Below, in pieces: positions 1 through 12,500 of a stretch of DNA of 64,000 nt. The position numbers and the translations under genes are program-made. Each line of letters begins with the position of its first letter. Within the stretch, counting starts at the first letter, position 1. Origin of the DNA: Emydura subglobosa (lineage: Eukaryota > Chordata > Testudines > Chelidae); NCBI GenBank assembly GCA_007922225.1, contig ML679966.1:54494742-54558741 (forward strand). The letters are read 5' to 3'. Under the pieces are notes generated by a model that searched no databases, was not told the origin of the DNA, and saw only the letters and a list, made by a program, of their open reading frames with translations.

Positions 1-3000
1 TCATAGTAAATGAACTACAAATGTAAAGTTATTTTACAAAATATATTTTATACAAAAGAAAAATATTTGTAAAAAAAAATTAAAGAAAATCAGAACCCAA
101 TGTGGTGCATAACTGAATATTATTTTATTATATTTATCTTCTCTGGCTGAGAAGCTACTGAACTCTTAGCCCAGTTTACGCTGTGTGAACAGCAGCAGGT
201 ACAATATATGCATTGCTAAACATTTGCTAAGTATATACATTGCTAAACGTGACTGTTGCTAGCTGGGTTCTTTCATAGTTTTCTTAACTCATGTGGCTAA
301 GTGTTTTCAGTCTGTAAACAGTGTAAACCCATTCTGTGAGTGTGTAAGCATATGTGATGTGGTTAAATCTATAGCACGGTTTGGGCAGCACTGTCCTAAG
401 GAAAAAAAAATCAGGCACTAATAGGTGTCTCAAGTAGGGCATCCCAAGTTGAAGCACCCAAAGTTAATGAACACTTTGGAGGAATTTTAGGCTAAATTGT
501 CTGTAGGAACAACTAGAAAAGAACTCTGTTAGCATTAAAGTAATTTATATTAAAGTAGTTTTAGGCAACATAGACCCTATGTCCAGAAAAATGATAATTT
601 GGGGTCAAGGGAAATGACCTCCCCATCCATTTGAGTCACTACTACCATTGCTCACTCTCAACACTATATTCTGTTGAACAGTTATTCTTAATGTAGGAAA
701 GCAATGTGTTATATGAATGTCGTGTAAAAACCACAGAAGGATGACCGACCTTTTAAAAATTAGGGAGCTGAGAATAAATAAAAATGATTACCCTTCACAC
801 CAGACCCCTTGAGATTGTTCACTATACTATCATGTTAAAAAAAATACTTAGTAGGCTGCAGACAATTAACTCACAATTTCTCTCATCTTGTTCTAACTGG
901 ATCAATGAATATGCTATCTGCATCCCCTCCATATTCCTTTAAGCTGCAATGTTATTCCAAATCATACTTTGTGTGTAGCAGAAGATATGCTGCTATTTGG
1001 AATGTTGTTGACAGGGGACAAAAACTTAAACTGATTGTTTAAAAATAGATGGGACTGATCAAGAATTTCATTTTTAAAATAGCTTCCTTAAAATGGGACA
1101 GTCGAATGTATTTACTCAGTTGTTAACATTTTGGTGTTTTCCTGCCTCAAAATGGAAACTGCAAGCCCTTGGATCAATGGATTGAAAAGTCACATGGTGT
1201 CACTATCAGTAGCTCATTCAAATGCCTCTATATCCCCTCTTGAAGAGCAATATTCATCAGTCAGTCACAACAGATCACAACCAATCCTTCCTACTTCAAG
1301 TGTTTGGTGGGCAAGGTGACTGACTATACCTCTTTCTTCATCTATGGAAGAACACTATTATTTGAATTAGGGCACTATGAACACATTAAGTCTGATATAG
1401 ATTAATCTCTGGAGTTGCTGGGCAACAGTTATGGAGGTTACATTGTGGAGCATGTGTAGATCTATTTTGGAGCAGGATAGAAAACCTTTCACTCACTCAG
1501 TCTTTTATCATCTTCCAGGTGTGGCAGTTCCTCAGCACTGCTATACCACTGTGTGCTAGCATCTTTGGTCACCTGCTCTTCAGGTCCCTTTGTTTGTGTT
1601 TGAAATGTTCCAGCTCTTGGGATAGGAAACCTTAGAATTTAAGTCATCGTGAATTTACCTACAAAATAGTTTTTGCTCAATGTGAATGTTTGCAAACAAC
1701 TCCAGAGCACAGCTAGTCCAAGTTGTACACGTATATGTTCTTATCCTTGTCTGCAATATTCATGACTGTGCACAGAGGTGTTGTGAAAATAGGCATCTGT
1801 CTATGCATGCCCTGTCTATGCACACTCAGGAATAGCTCGCATGTGCTGCCTGGTTTGATAATCTAGCCCTAGATCTCATAAGATTAAATCTTTCTCCTCC
1901 ATTATCTCCCCTAACCCCCAAAGTTTGCGCTTGTAGTTTCTTTCTCTCCTCCTGGTCAAACATTAGTAGTACTAGAGTCTGACAGGGAGTGGGAAATGCA
2001 TTCTTCAAAAAAACGTTGATAGCAGGTTGTGCAATATATTGATCCAACAGGAGTGCAGTTCAGTTCAGTTACTATACTTGTTCCTACTTTACATTGGTGC
2101 AACACTTCCCAGTCAATTCAGCCTACAGCAGAGTCCAGGTTTTCTAACTTCTGTACTTTGAATTTTGGAACAGCAGCTCAACAAAGTGTTCTCGTTCCTT
2201 TTCTAACTCCATGCTGTTTTCTCATCATGCCTGCCTTTCATTCCCTTTCTCTCTTTTCTGTGTACAGTACTGTCTATTTATGCCCTGTTCTCACTTGCCG
2301 AAAGTTAAACCATTTTCAAAACTGCTTTAACTTCTCATAGTTGAAAGAGTATAATCTTTGGAGTTTCAGGTTTTCCACAAGCAGGATGTTTTGCAGAATT
2401 GTCACCTGAAAATGTTGGCACTTTCACTTCATCCTCCATCTCTCCACCCTTTGCTTACAGTTCCAACAAAAGTGCTATCATTCTTTCATAGATGTCTTGG
2501 AAGAAATATGCATTTGCACATATTTGTCACTCAGAAGTTTGCCCATTTGCACTATGAATTATTATTATTGCTTGAAAAATCTGCACATGAAAATGGGCAC
2601 ATATTCCAGTTTGTAACAGAATACAGTAACCTTTCAATTTGGAATAGTTTTGCATTTTATTGTGCATATTGCTAATCCACTTCTCTAATATCTGGAATCA
2701 TGAAACGAAGCAAGTATATCCCCTGATTCCTGATAGTGTTGTCATTGACCTGCATTGCACTAAAGGAAGGATCCTTGAACTACCACCATTGTGCAATACT
2801 TCAGACAGTAAGTGTGCAATCATTCAAATCTGTATTACATGGTAAATACATATGGCTGATCAGTCCAGTGTGAGCTGCTGTTCTGCCTGATTTTAAGTCT
2901 GTTAAACAAACAAAAAAACAGCAAGATCTTTAATATATAGCATTCTAGTGGTTGATTCATTTTGTAAGGATGTTTTTTCCAGTACCAATGCAAGTTGCTC

Positions 3001-3013
3001 ACCTCAAAAACAG
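1..3013. other. Gene-free AT-rich sequence
   Basis: I see no gene, RNA or confidently classified repeat here. Short open frames on both strands show no recognisable domain and no consistent splice structure. The stretch is AT-rich with short A or T runs. Confidence 0.5.
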
Positions 3014-3016
3014 TGA

Positions 3017-3244
3017 GAAAAAGAATGCAAAGATGAAGGTCAAAGTGTAGAGGAAGCTGTTGAAGAAATGCTGGCTCAGAACCTGGCAACAAGTAAAAAT
3101 ATAGTGGAGATCATTGCCAACTTAACAGCCATAATGGAAAATATGTTTGAGAGATTAGAAGAAAGACTGGAGGATAACATTAAAACTCTGAGCACCCAGG
3201 ATAAAATAAGGCCTGATACAAAGATCAGGCAAGAGTCTAATTGA
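3017..3244 (+). pseudogene. Unrecognised coiled-coil reading frame (75 codons)
   Basis: The frame is open from just after a TGA at 3014-3016 to a TGA at 3242-3244. The first ATG is at 3068. The translation is rich in E, L, I, N and K, with heptad-like spacing over about 45 residues and a run reading MENMFERLEERLED, so a long amphipathic helix or coiled coil is likely. No splice donor follows it and the upstream AG has no pyrimidine tract, so it does not look like a clean internal exon. It could be a fragment of a processed pseudogene, a transposon-encoded coiled-coil protein, or the last exon of an unknown gene. I do not recognise the protein. The composition argues against a chance frame, but nothing nearby supports expression. 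Confidence 0.35.
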
Positions 3245-4421
3245 CTTTAATGGCCTTTGGATCAGATTCATATATTCCAAGAAAATGGATGAGTGGAAAA
3301 AAAGAATCTGAGATAAGTAATCTGGTTACAAACTCAGTAAGCCAAAGGTTTCAAAATATGTGGTATATGAAATATACCTGTGAAATATTTTGCCTTTCCT
3401 TTGAAAATTGATCCTTTGTGGTTGAAATCAAGGCCTTTCTAACAGTATAAATGCAGTAAAGTTGACTATTACATGATTAATTCAATCTCTTCAAAGTTTC
3501 CTGGATATATGAACAAACCTCTCATGATGAGAAAGGTTTCTTTTTTGGGAAAGAAAGACCTCCTGTACTTATCAATATTACACTGGTTACATACAGTGTA
3601 TTTCCATATGACCTTAAACCCATTCTCTTTTTTAAATGACATTAGACCTTTTCCTTTTTAATTTTCATGACCAAAAACCCCTAGGATAGCACTTGAAATG
3701 TATGTCATAATAAAAAACAAGGCCTAAAACTCTCACACTTCCTTTATATTCTCAGCTTCCCAATTAGAACATACAGCACTGTGTAAGGGAGGGCACTCAG
3801 AGAATAACTTGATGTAAATAGAACAATTAAATGTTGGAACTATTAAAGTAACAAATGTATTATATAGTAACAGAGAGGAGATTTCCTCCCACTTTTAGTT
3901 GCTCCAGTGAAGGTGTGCAAAAATCCAATTGTGCATGGCACCAAGATAATGGAGAACAGTATTTAAATAATTGTAACTACCCTGACATCTTTGATCAAGA
4001 CCCTGGCATGAGATCCAAACTTTCTGGTGGGAGCAGATTTCCTTATATATTTGCAAGAGAAAGGAAGGGAGTCAGACACAGTAAGGACTTGATTCAGAAT
4101 TATGCTATTACGATTATACATTACAGATTTTAACATTCAGAATGAACAAACATTCTGTTATTTGTCAATAAAGACTTGTTTTTAACACCCCGCATTCCAA
4201 TACATGCAGTGGAAACATTGTTAATGATTGAAAGCTAACAAAACATTTCTATTGGCTTCTGTAACCAATCTCCATTTCCCCCCCTGTGGTCAGAAAACAT
4301 GAACAGCACTCTTAAAGAGGAGGAAGGGGTATATATCCTGGAAGCTGTACATGAATCTTACTGTAAACAAATACCTGAGGCAGAAAAGTTGTTTCTTAAC
4401 ATATAGGATTATTCCAGGTAT
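3245..4421. other. Gene-free stretch
   Basis: No gene or classified repeat is visible. A weak open frame at 3855-4133 (+) has no recognisable domain. Confidence 0.45.
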
Positions 4422-4432
4422 CTATATAATAT
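4422..4432. repeat. Target-site duplication, left copy (PLE tail)
   Basis: CTATATAATAT is repeated exactly at 4554-4564 and brackets the PLE tail fragment. Confidence 0.7.
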
Positions 4433-4553
4433 TAAAAAAACGAGAGTCCTGTAGCACCTTAAAGACTAGCAAATTTCTGCGGGCATAAGCTTTCATGGAC
4501 TGTACCCTACTTCATCAGATGCAACTATATTGCATGCAACTATATAGATGTTA
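4433..4553 (-). mobile_element. Penelope-like element 3' tail fragment
   Basis: About 120 bp of the same 3' tail found at 38.1-38.2 kb and 40.7 kb, here reversed. The shared block runs from GAGTCCTGTAGCACC through AAAGACTAGCAAATTTCTG to TCATCAG (reverse of CTGATGA). On the minus strand the hammerhead-like order CTGATGA, short stem, GAAAGC is kept. An exact 11-bp direct repeat, CTATATAATAT, flanks it at 4422-4432 and 4554-4564, which I read as the target-site duplication. A 10-bp internal repeat, GCAACTATAT, occurs twice near the right end. Confidence 0.75.
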
Positions 4554-4564
4554 CTATATAATAT

Positions 4565-5560
4565 AAGTATGTCCCATGCTGATCCCATTATCCGATCACT
4601 CTCTTTTGGTCATGTCCCATGGTCTATAATTTTGGGGCATTACTGTGCAAAACAACATGGGACATGCTTAGACTTTGCTACCTCTAGTTACAAAAAAATT
4701 TGCTGTTTGAGGTCAAATACTGCCAAATCTTTCTCCATGAATAGGTCATAACATAGGGCTTAAAGGATTAAAGGAGATGGAATTTTCCCCAACAACATTG
4801 TTTTTTGATGCAGATAAGTTAGATAGTTGCTTGTCTGCCATTGCTAAGGCAGGTGATGGTAGCAGCTGAGGCTCTGAATACTAGGGGTCTTTAGACCTAT
4901 GGAACTGTACAATTGTTCCCCCAGCCTGTTTCCAATATGCCCCAAACTCCCACCCTGCACTGTGGAGCAAATTTTCATGGAGTGCAGAGTTGTGGAATCC
5001 CTGTGCATGGCCTGTCTGGGTTTGCCTTCACTAAAAACTTACATCAAGTTAGAATATGACCTTGAGAAGTTACGTTAACTAGCACAATGCTGACAACATC
5101 TTTACACTCAGTATAGACAAAGACATGTTGTGTTAAGCATTGTGTCAGCTGGTCACTGGTAAAAGAGTTTAGAGACAGATAAATGAAACTGTGTACTGCA
5201 TATTGATTTTTAGAAATGTGTTTATTGACACAAACGTTACAACACAAAATAAAATACTGAATGCAAAGGAGAAAAGTAATGGTCAATAAACCGTATCCCT
5301 CCTGAGGGTTGGATGACCTAGTAATTAATCATTTATATTCAAAGAAAGTCAATAATGGAAACCACTCTTCCTCTAAAAAGTCCTTCTCCTCTACAAAGCT
5401 ACTCTGCTTTTGCTTTTTAATCTATTGATAAAAGGTTTTACATTAAAGACAGCCATTGATCCAGGGCAGGGAAATATTTCCATAGTCCAAGGCTATGTCA
5501 GACATTTTGTAAGCAAAAAGAAGATGCAATACAAACTAATGTTTTTGTTTAATAATTTCT
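4565..5560. other. Gene-free stretch with a possible degraded MITE
   Basis: No gene is visible. At about 5010-5123, GGTTTGCCTTCACTAAAAACT and a terminal CAGTATAGACAAAGAC resemble the ends of the GGTCTACACT-type MITEs seen at 29.5, 38.7 and 42.4-42.9 kb. The match is weak, so I do not list it separately. Confidence 0.35.
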
Positions 5561-5569
5561 TCTCTAGAT

Positions 5570-5900
5570 TTACTGTCAATAGGCCAAATGCTACCACCTA
5601 TCCTTGTAACAGGGTGGCAGAGCTCTTCTGTTGACCACTCATGTAAACAGGTTTTGGAACCCTTGCGGGAACTTTTTAAATCTGGTCCTGATGGGCCACT
5701 GCAGCATGTCCAGTTTGTTAACTCTACCATGCCTGCAAAGAAGGCTGAATTGGCTCTGAGGGAAGAGTGGCTCCAGGGTGTGGGCTGAATAGTCCTAGGT
5801 AGGAGTCTTTGGGAAGATCCCAGGGAGAAGGGATGGGTTAGAATTTGTTATATTATTAGTTTCTTTGCAAATAAAGTCAAAGCCTAGGAAGGATGTGAGT
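5570..5900 (+). other. GC-richer patch, possible old retroelement fragment
   Basis: This patch is clearly GC-richer than its flanks. It carries an open frame at 5588-5788 and ends with GCAAATAAAGTCAAAGCC at about 5867, where AATAAA resembles a polyadenylation signal. The layout could be the 3' part of a retroelement or a processed transcript. I cannot assign a family, and no poly(A) tract or flanking duplication is visible. Confidence 0.25.
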
Positions 5901-6187
5901 AATGACCCTATATGTCACTTTCTTTTGGAGCAGGATGTAAAAGCAATATGCTCACTCAGCCTCTCATCTCCTTTCAGGCATGGATGGCCCTAAGCACAGC
6001 TGAACCACAATGATGTCATTGATGTCTCTTCACTAGAAAATTACACTGAGTAATGCCCCATACTCCTTAAGGGATGATGTGTGTTCCTGGGGCCACACAG
6101 AAAGCAGTCCTTGTACCCTTTCTAGTACAGAGATTCCTCATTTCTTTGGCTCTTGCGTATGATGTCTGAGAGGGGTGAAGGTTCTTT

Positions 6188-6586
6188 GGCCCAGATCCAC
6201 CAAGATACTTAAGTGTTGCAATACTCGCTCTTTCTCCGGACCACTTGCTATGTAATTATTCAATTGTTTAATTAATTAAATGGGAACAGCTTCAGCAGGA
6301 GTGACTGAGGGAGCCCCACATCAGAATATCCCATAGCCCAGTGGTTAGAGCTCTCTTCTGAGTGCTTCTCTTCTGTTCAAATCCCTTTGCCTCATCAATG
6401 TGCATGATCCGAGGCAGCAAGTTATGCACTTAGAGAAAATTTACTGGAAAAATTTAGGCACTGACTGAGTTTAGGCTCCTACGGGTCAAGGTAGCAGCTA
6501 AGCAGGGGTTTTGTGGATCACAGCTATGCCTAAAAATGGAATTTCGGCACCTAAATCTGGCCTAAGTACCTTTGTGGATCTAGGCC
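6188..6586. mobile_element. Terminal-inverted-repeat element with internal tRNA-like boxes
   Basis: The left end begins GGCCCAGATCCACCAAG and the reverse complement of the right end begins GGCCTAGATCCACAAAG; the first 26 bases of the two ends agree at 22 positions. Inside, TAGCCCAGTGGTTA (6334-6347) resembles a Pol III A box and GTTCAAATCCC (6375-6385) a B box, with spacing typical of tRNA-derived SINEs. It is therefore either a MITE that captured a tRNA-derived SINE or a SINE-like unit with self-complementary ends. Similar GGATCTGGGCC-type ends are common in reptile genomes. No clear target duplication is visible. Confidence 0.6.
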
Positions 6587-8379
6587 TTTTCATGCCCAAA
6601 GTCATGGACTAGACACAATCTGGGCCATGGGATTTAATAACATGAACCTTAAAAAAACCTCCTTATAATATTTTTAATTATAACTAAAGAGGAAAACCTA
6701 AAGGCAAAATCAGCCTTGTCCATTTGTTAGTACTCAGGCTGCTCTCTGAATCATATTTGAATCACAGGATTCAGATTCACACAAATGATAGAAATATGTG
6801 AAAGACTGGGGTATTTTGGAGTTGTTATTGTCTTGCTTTTTGGTTTTCCTGATTCCATCGTCAGCTGGTATAAATGTCAGCTCACATGGAGTTAAAAGGA
6901 CTTTCACCTATTTACAGCAGCTGAGAATTTGGTCTGTTATGTCTAGCATACATTTTAAAATGGAAATAACTTGTAATTATTAAGGACTGAGGTGGCACTG
7001 CAACTGTAATGGACAATTAAGTTAAAGAAGCTCCAATTAGCAAGAGTGTCGGAACATGCTTGACAGTGGTGGGAAAGCTCTGAAGAGCTTGATCTGGTGT
7101 GATTTCAAGGATGATTATCTGAAATGAACTCTAGAGTGAGATTTTCAAAGCCACCAAAGGGATGTGAATGCCAGCCCCCATTAGCAGTAAATGCATGTCC
7201 AGATCCTCTAATCAGTGTTGAAAATATCACCCCTACACTTTTTTGGGGGGAAGAATACCTTTCTGCTATCTAATCCTTGGTTGGAGGACTTCCCAGCTCC
7301 CCAGGTCTATTAAGGGCCTACACTGTGCTTTGGTTGAGGAGAACTATGTGAGACTCCCTTCAGAATTCACCAGTGCCATTCCCCAGCCACAGTGATTGTT
7401 GCAGGATGAACTTTCTCTCAGTTGCTGCGTGTGCCATTTTGTTTCTAGCCTTTGCCAATCCAGGGAATGAGACACAGGCCCCATGTACCTGGCTGACTCC
7501 CTCTGAGACTTGGAGATTTGCCTATCACTTAATGACAGTGAATTGCTTACAATAAAAAAGTGTTAGATGTAATTCGTTGCCATCTGCCTTTATTTTGCTA
7601 ATTCACATGATTGGACACCACATTATGTTTGTTTATGTTTGCAATTCATCATACCTTTTATGCAGCCTCCTTTCATAAGGAAAGAACAGCCAGCCACAAA
7701 AGAAATGCCTCAGCTATTGCACAATATATGTGCAAATTAATGAAATTATCTGCAAAATAAAAAGAACATACAGCACTTATTGCAGATTTTAGACAGACTG
7801 CACTAGCTTACAGTTTATGCACTTATATATGCAATTTATTCTTGTTTTATTTGACTATTTATTCCAGCAGCTGTCATATCACATTGTGTTTGTGCTACAG
7901 TACCTCTGAGATGTAGAGAAACTTCTCTAGGGAAACTGTCATAAGAACAGTAGTGTTTTCAAGTTATTTTTTCAGGGAAAGAACTATGTTTCAATAAACA
8001 AGCACATATCCTAGTTTTGAATTCTCAGTATTTAATAACTAATTCTGTTCTCGACTAACCAGATACACTGAGATTCTCTCCATTTTGCATTTTTTTTTTA
8101 TAATGGGCAACTTTGTTTTTTTTAAAATGCTCTCGTTATTTTGAATGCATGTCATGGGCATGTGGCTGGGGATTGCTGTGTGTGCATGGGTGTGCATTTT
8201 TGTACAACTGAAAAATACAGTTCGATGTAATATATAGCCCCAATTATACAAGGTGCTCCACCTAGGTGGAAGCCAATGTGACTCTACATAGGTAGAAGTC
8301 AATAGGCCCCTGGAGATGATGCCACATTCTAAGGTGTAGCCACCACTGACAGACTTTATTTCCACTGTTTTGACTTTTC
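6587..8379. other. Gene-free stretch
   Basis: No classified repeat is visible. A small open frame at 7373-7555 (+) is followed at once by AATAAAA at about 7551, like a polyadenylation signal, but the frame has no recognisable product and no splice evidence. Confidence 0.4.
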
Positions 8380-9560
8380 TCTCTATCCATCCAGCCTCCG
8401 CTGTGGCATGTCCTCATACAGGTTCTGTAGTGCAGTCTGGGGAGCAAGGGTAATGTAACAGTTATGGGTATCGATAGTCATCCTGAGCTGCTCCTCATTC
8501 CGCTGCTCCTCTCTACTGGAGCAGGAAGCATGTCCTCTCCCACTCCCCTTTCTTCCTCTTGCAGCTGCTGCCCAGGCTACTGCTGGGGCAGTGAATTCCC
8601 ATACTCCCTTCACCAGACAGGAGCATGCTAGATGCCTGGAACAACATATTATGCAGGCACCCAAAACCCATCCTAGGGGAACCCCCCCAATTCACAGGGC
8701 AGGGAGATGATGAGCCTCATTCCGTCTCTGTAGCTCAGCCTGTGTTCACCCCCAAAACGCCATGGAGTAGACGTCCGCGTTTGTCTCCCTGCACAATAAT
8801 CCACAGTTGTTCCCCACACTGAGTGGCGCTTTTATGACCCCTACTCCTCCACTCCCACCTTGGCAACCATGGGAGTACTCATGCCAGGGGAATGATCATG
8901 CAGAGCTCCTGACAAGTGCTGTGAGCAATGCTGCTAGAAAACATTGTGAGGAAGGAATTTGTGAATTCTCTCCCAAAACTTTACACAAGGTTTTTAAAAT
9001 TACTTTAACAATGCTTAAGAGATCCCTGAAACCAACCTGAAACAGTGCAGTTAATATAACCAAAACATTATCACTGGCCTCAGCACAAAACCACAGCAAG
9101 CTCCTCACACATATCAATGAATATCTGCTTCTTCATTCAGAAGTTCTGCAGCCGTTGGTCATCATCCCATGTTTCCAAAATGATGGGGTCCCACCATACT
9201 GTTCTTGTTTTTCAGGACCAGAAGCAGCAGTCCACTTGTGGGTGTACCATTGCATTCCTTGCACTCAAAACATCTGTTTTATGAGACCCAAGTGGATTTT
9301 CATTCCCCTCTGGGTCAGGTCTCTGTGACTGAAATCTCTCTGGACCGATTCTATCCAGTGTCCTATACTGAACTGCATGAGCATTTGTCCCGTGAACAGT
9401 AGTAGGAGCAGAATGACATCATCTCCAATGTCTCCAATGCAGTTTGGCAGAGAGGAGAGATGGGAGGGAGCTGCTATCATCAAATGTATGAGGGTGGCTT
9501 ACAGCTCCATCAATATGCAATAAGGCAATTCCTAGAGTTTCTTCTGTGATGCACAGGGCT
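8380..9560. pseudogene. GC-richer region of broken reading frames, unrecognised
   Basis: This block of about 1.2 kb is GC-richer than its surroundings and has an unusual density of open frames. On the plus strand, 8625-8822 and 8807-9040 overlap in different frames and could be one proline- and serine-rich coding stretch split by a frameshift; 9205-9402 continues as a further 65-codon frame. On the minus strand 8383-8664 is also open. No catalytic motif, zinc finger or reverse transcriptase motif could be read. A decayed DNA transposon or retrotransposon gene, or a processed host pseudogene, are both possible. Confidence 0.3.
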
Positions 9561-12500
9561 CTGAGATGTCATCCCTGAAATGTTAGCACTAATGTTGCAT
9601 ACTGAAAAAGTGCAATGTAAATGAAGGAATTTGTCAGTGTATACCTATGCCCAGCACAGCATATGTGGACACACAGTGTGGATATGAAGTACACGCTCTA
9701 GCGATACATGGACAAATAACTGTGTACAGTCACAAGTGTAGATGTAGCCAAACAGTCCTAGTGTAGCCTGCCTTCAGTCCATAGCACAATGCAGCACTAA
9801 GTGACTGCAAGAATGACTGGCCAGCCTAAATTTCCCCAGAGGCCGAAGTTTAACCAGTTTTCTTTCCCTTTCATAAGGATAGGATAAGGATCTGGGAATG
9901 AAAGTTTCTAATGGTCCTAATGATCATTCTTTAAATGTTCAGTTGGAAAAGGAGTAGGCACAGAGGTTGAAAGGGAAAGATGAGTTGGAAGTAGTTTATC
10001 ATCATTCTCCTTTCAAATTATTATGCCTTGTAATCTTTCTGTTTTGCCAGGGGAACAATACAATTTTAAATTTAAAAAACCACAAAGATTTTTGTCAGAA
10101 TATTTTAGCCTTATTTCTGTATTTGATTATAGTCATGTGATGTGTTTTCTATGTATTTGTAACATAAACATATCAAAGTTATATAACCTGAATCTGGAAC
10201 CCTAAAAAAATATGCTCTGGTTGGCACTCTCTGGGGTTCTTGTAACAAATGAAGTTCCTGTGATCTGAAATCACTAAGATGCAAATCAAAAGTTGGTAAG
10301 CAAGTAATTTTCTAGTGTCTGGTCAGCTTTCCTACTCTCTGCCAGCCACAGATGGATCAGCCCACAGTAATAGGACAAGAAGATCCAGGGATTTGCAAAT
10401 GGAACAGGTGTTAATGCAAGAATAATTATCTTCAACTAGCCATCAGATGGCCATCAGGCAATCAGAGCCATATAAAAGGAGAGATTGAATGCTCCTCTTG
10501 GAAAAGGTTTCTGTGCCTGGAGAATGACCAGTGTTTTGTCTATACCTTAAGCCAGGCAGACTATGTTCATGTTATGTTTACACATAATACTGCAATAGGG
10601 GGCTCATGAGAAAGTGAAAAAACCTCTTAAGGACAGGACATATTAGTTGTTTGTTTGTTTGAAAATGAGCTTTGCTCTTCTATATTTTGTGAATGTTCTT
10701 CTAGATAGTAAGCTAGGCTGGCTGATACATGAAATCATTTGTGGTAGCAGCTTATTTTACCTGGCATGAAAAGTGTACTGTTAAAAGTACCAGATAAGGC
10801 TTTTCATTTCATACTGTACATTCCCCTGAATTTGCTGCACAGATTTTAAAACAGGATTTTATCCTCTCAATCCAAAACTAAGCTTTTTAACTCCAATTTA
10901 CTGACATAAGCTAACAGTCTGCATTGACTTTGGTATTAAAAAAGTCAAATATTGTGTAGTGGAGAAAAAGAAATCACAAAAGACTGAACTGAGGACAGGT
11001 ATTCCTATGAGGCTCACAGACTTTGTAAGTAGTTCTAATTCAACTACCTAACATGAATTAGGGGAGCATGCTTCCACCTGTACCATTGCTGTTTGGTTGT
11101 ATATAACTAGAGTCCATCAAAATAGAACATACCTCGAAAAGACACCATCATGTCAGTGCTGTTTGCTGTGTCATTCTAAGGAAATAAGTCCCTGAACTTG
11201 ATGTGACGTGATTATATGTAGAGAAGTGTAAGAATACATATAGGGAAGAACAGCGGTATAGGCATATAAAATGCTAGTTAGAACTTGATTGTAAACTTGC
11301 AGTCTGCCTTGAGTAAGGGGCAGCATATAGCTGTGCTGCTGCAGGAGCAGACCGGAGAGGGAATTGTGACTAACACCAGACTACTGCACTTCCCATTTGC
11401 AATCACCTAGCATCCCTAAGGCAACTATAGCAATTGCTTACCTGGAAAAGTAACATGAGGTAAGTATTGAGTGTATTTTAGCTGTCTTCTGTTGCAATTT
11501 AGCTTCTAGAAACAAGGAGTGCTAGTACCATGTGATCAGTCAGCTCTATGGACCATAATTTTAGAACCTATGTGTTAAGTGATCAAGTAGAGTTATCATA
11601 AAGATTTTAAGAATTAAGAAATGTGCCCCAGGTATTTATCTGTGACTAGCAATAAGGAATAGCATCATTACTGATGCCATTTACTTTTGATCCCTAAATT
11701 GAAGGAGGAGAAATTGGATAAAGTAAAATGTTTTGGCTCTCTAGTGTAGGAGGGAAGTATAGGTGTAAGAAAACAAAGGGAAAGCATAACGCTAGCATAA
11801 ATGAAAGGCCTAAAAAGTCAGCATTCCCTTCTAATGTCTGTAGTATTTCCAGATTTAAGTTATGTTCAAAGCTACTTTCTACTTTGGAAACAGAATAATG
11901 AGCCCTGACAAGCCTGGAATCAATGTTGGCTGGTTCACCTGGTTCAGTGCATGTTAACATCCTTCCACCTGTATTTACCTTCTTTATAATATGGAAACAA
12001 ACTCCTGATCACATTAAGAAAAGCCTGCATGAAAGTGATATGCAGCCAGCATATTTTTTGAAAGTTGACTTTTCACTGCTTAAGTTGTCCTCTGTTGTAC
12101 TCTAGAAGTGATGGAAAGTAGGATGAAATTTAAAAACTGCAATGCACTAATACTGTAGATAGATATTGATGTTTATTGTACAAGTAGTATTATTTGGAGG
12201 GAAAGGTAGAAGAAGGATATCAACAAAATGATAGCAGCTGTAAATGATCACACAATAAAACCCGTTTACTAAACATGCCTTTAGAATAGCATTGCAAGAA
12301 ACAGATAATACAAACTGGACTGTTTGATTATCCCTTTGGCAGCACCATTTATCACTGCAGCCCTGACACTGACAGCTAGGTATGTCTGTCTTAAAATTGT
12401 ATGAAATATAACACAGTTAGCTATCAAATGAAGAATGGTGCTCTTGGTATGCCTGCATATTAATAGAATGACATTTTTTATAATTATGCTGTGAAGGCTT

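Noticed and set aside
6334..6385. Possible tRNA gene
   Set aside because: Only A- and B-box-like motifs are present; no cloverleaf stems could be formed, so it is a SINE-like remnant.
10472..10480. TATAAAAGG resembling a TATA box
   Set aside because: No downstream gene or other core-promoter element is visible.
11457..11468. Consensus-like splice donor GAG/GTAAGTATT
   Set aside because: No open frame or acceptor upstream supports an exon; such sites occur by chance.
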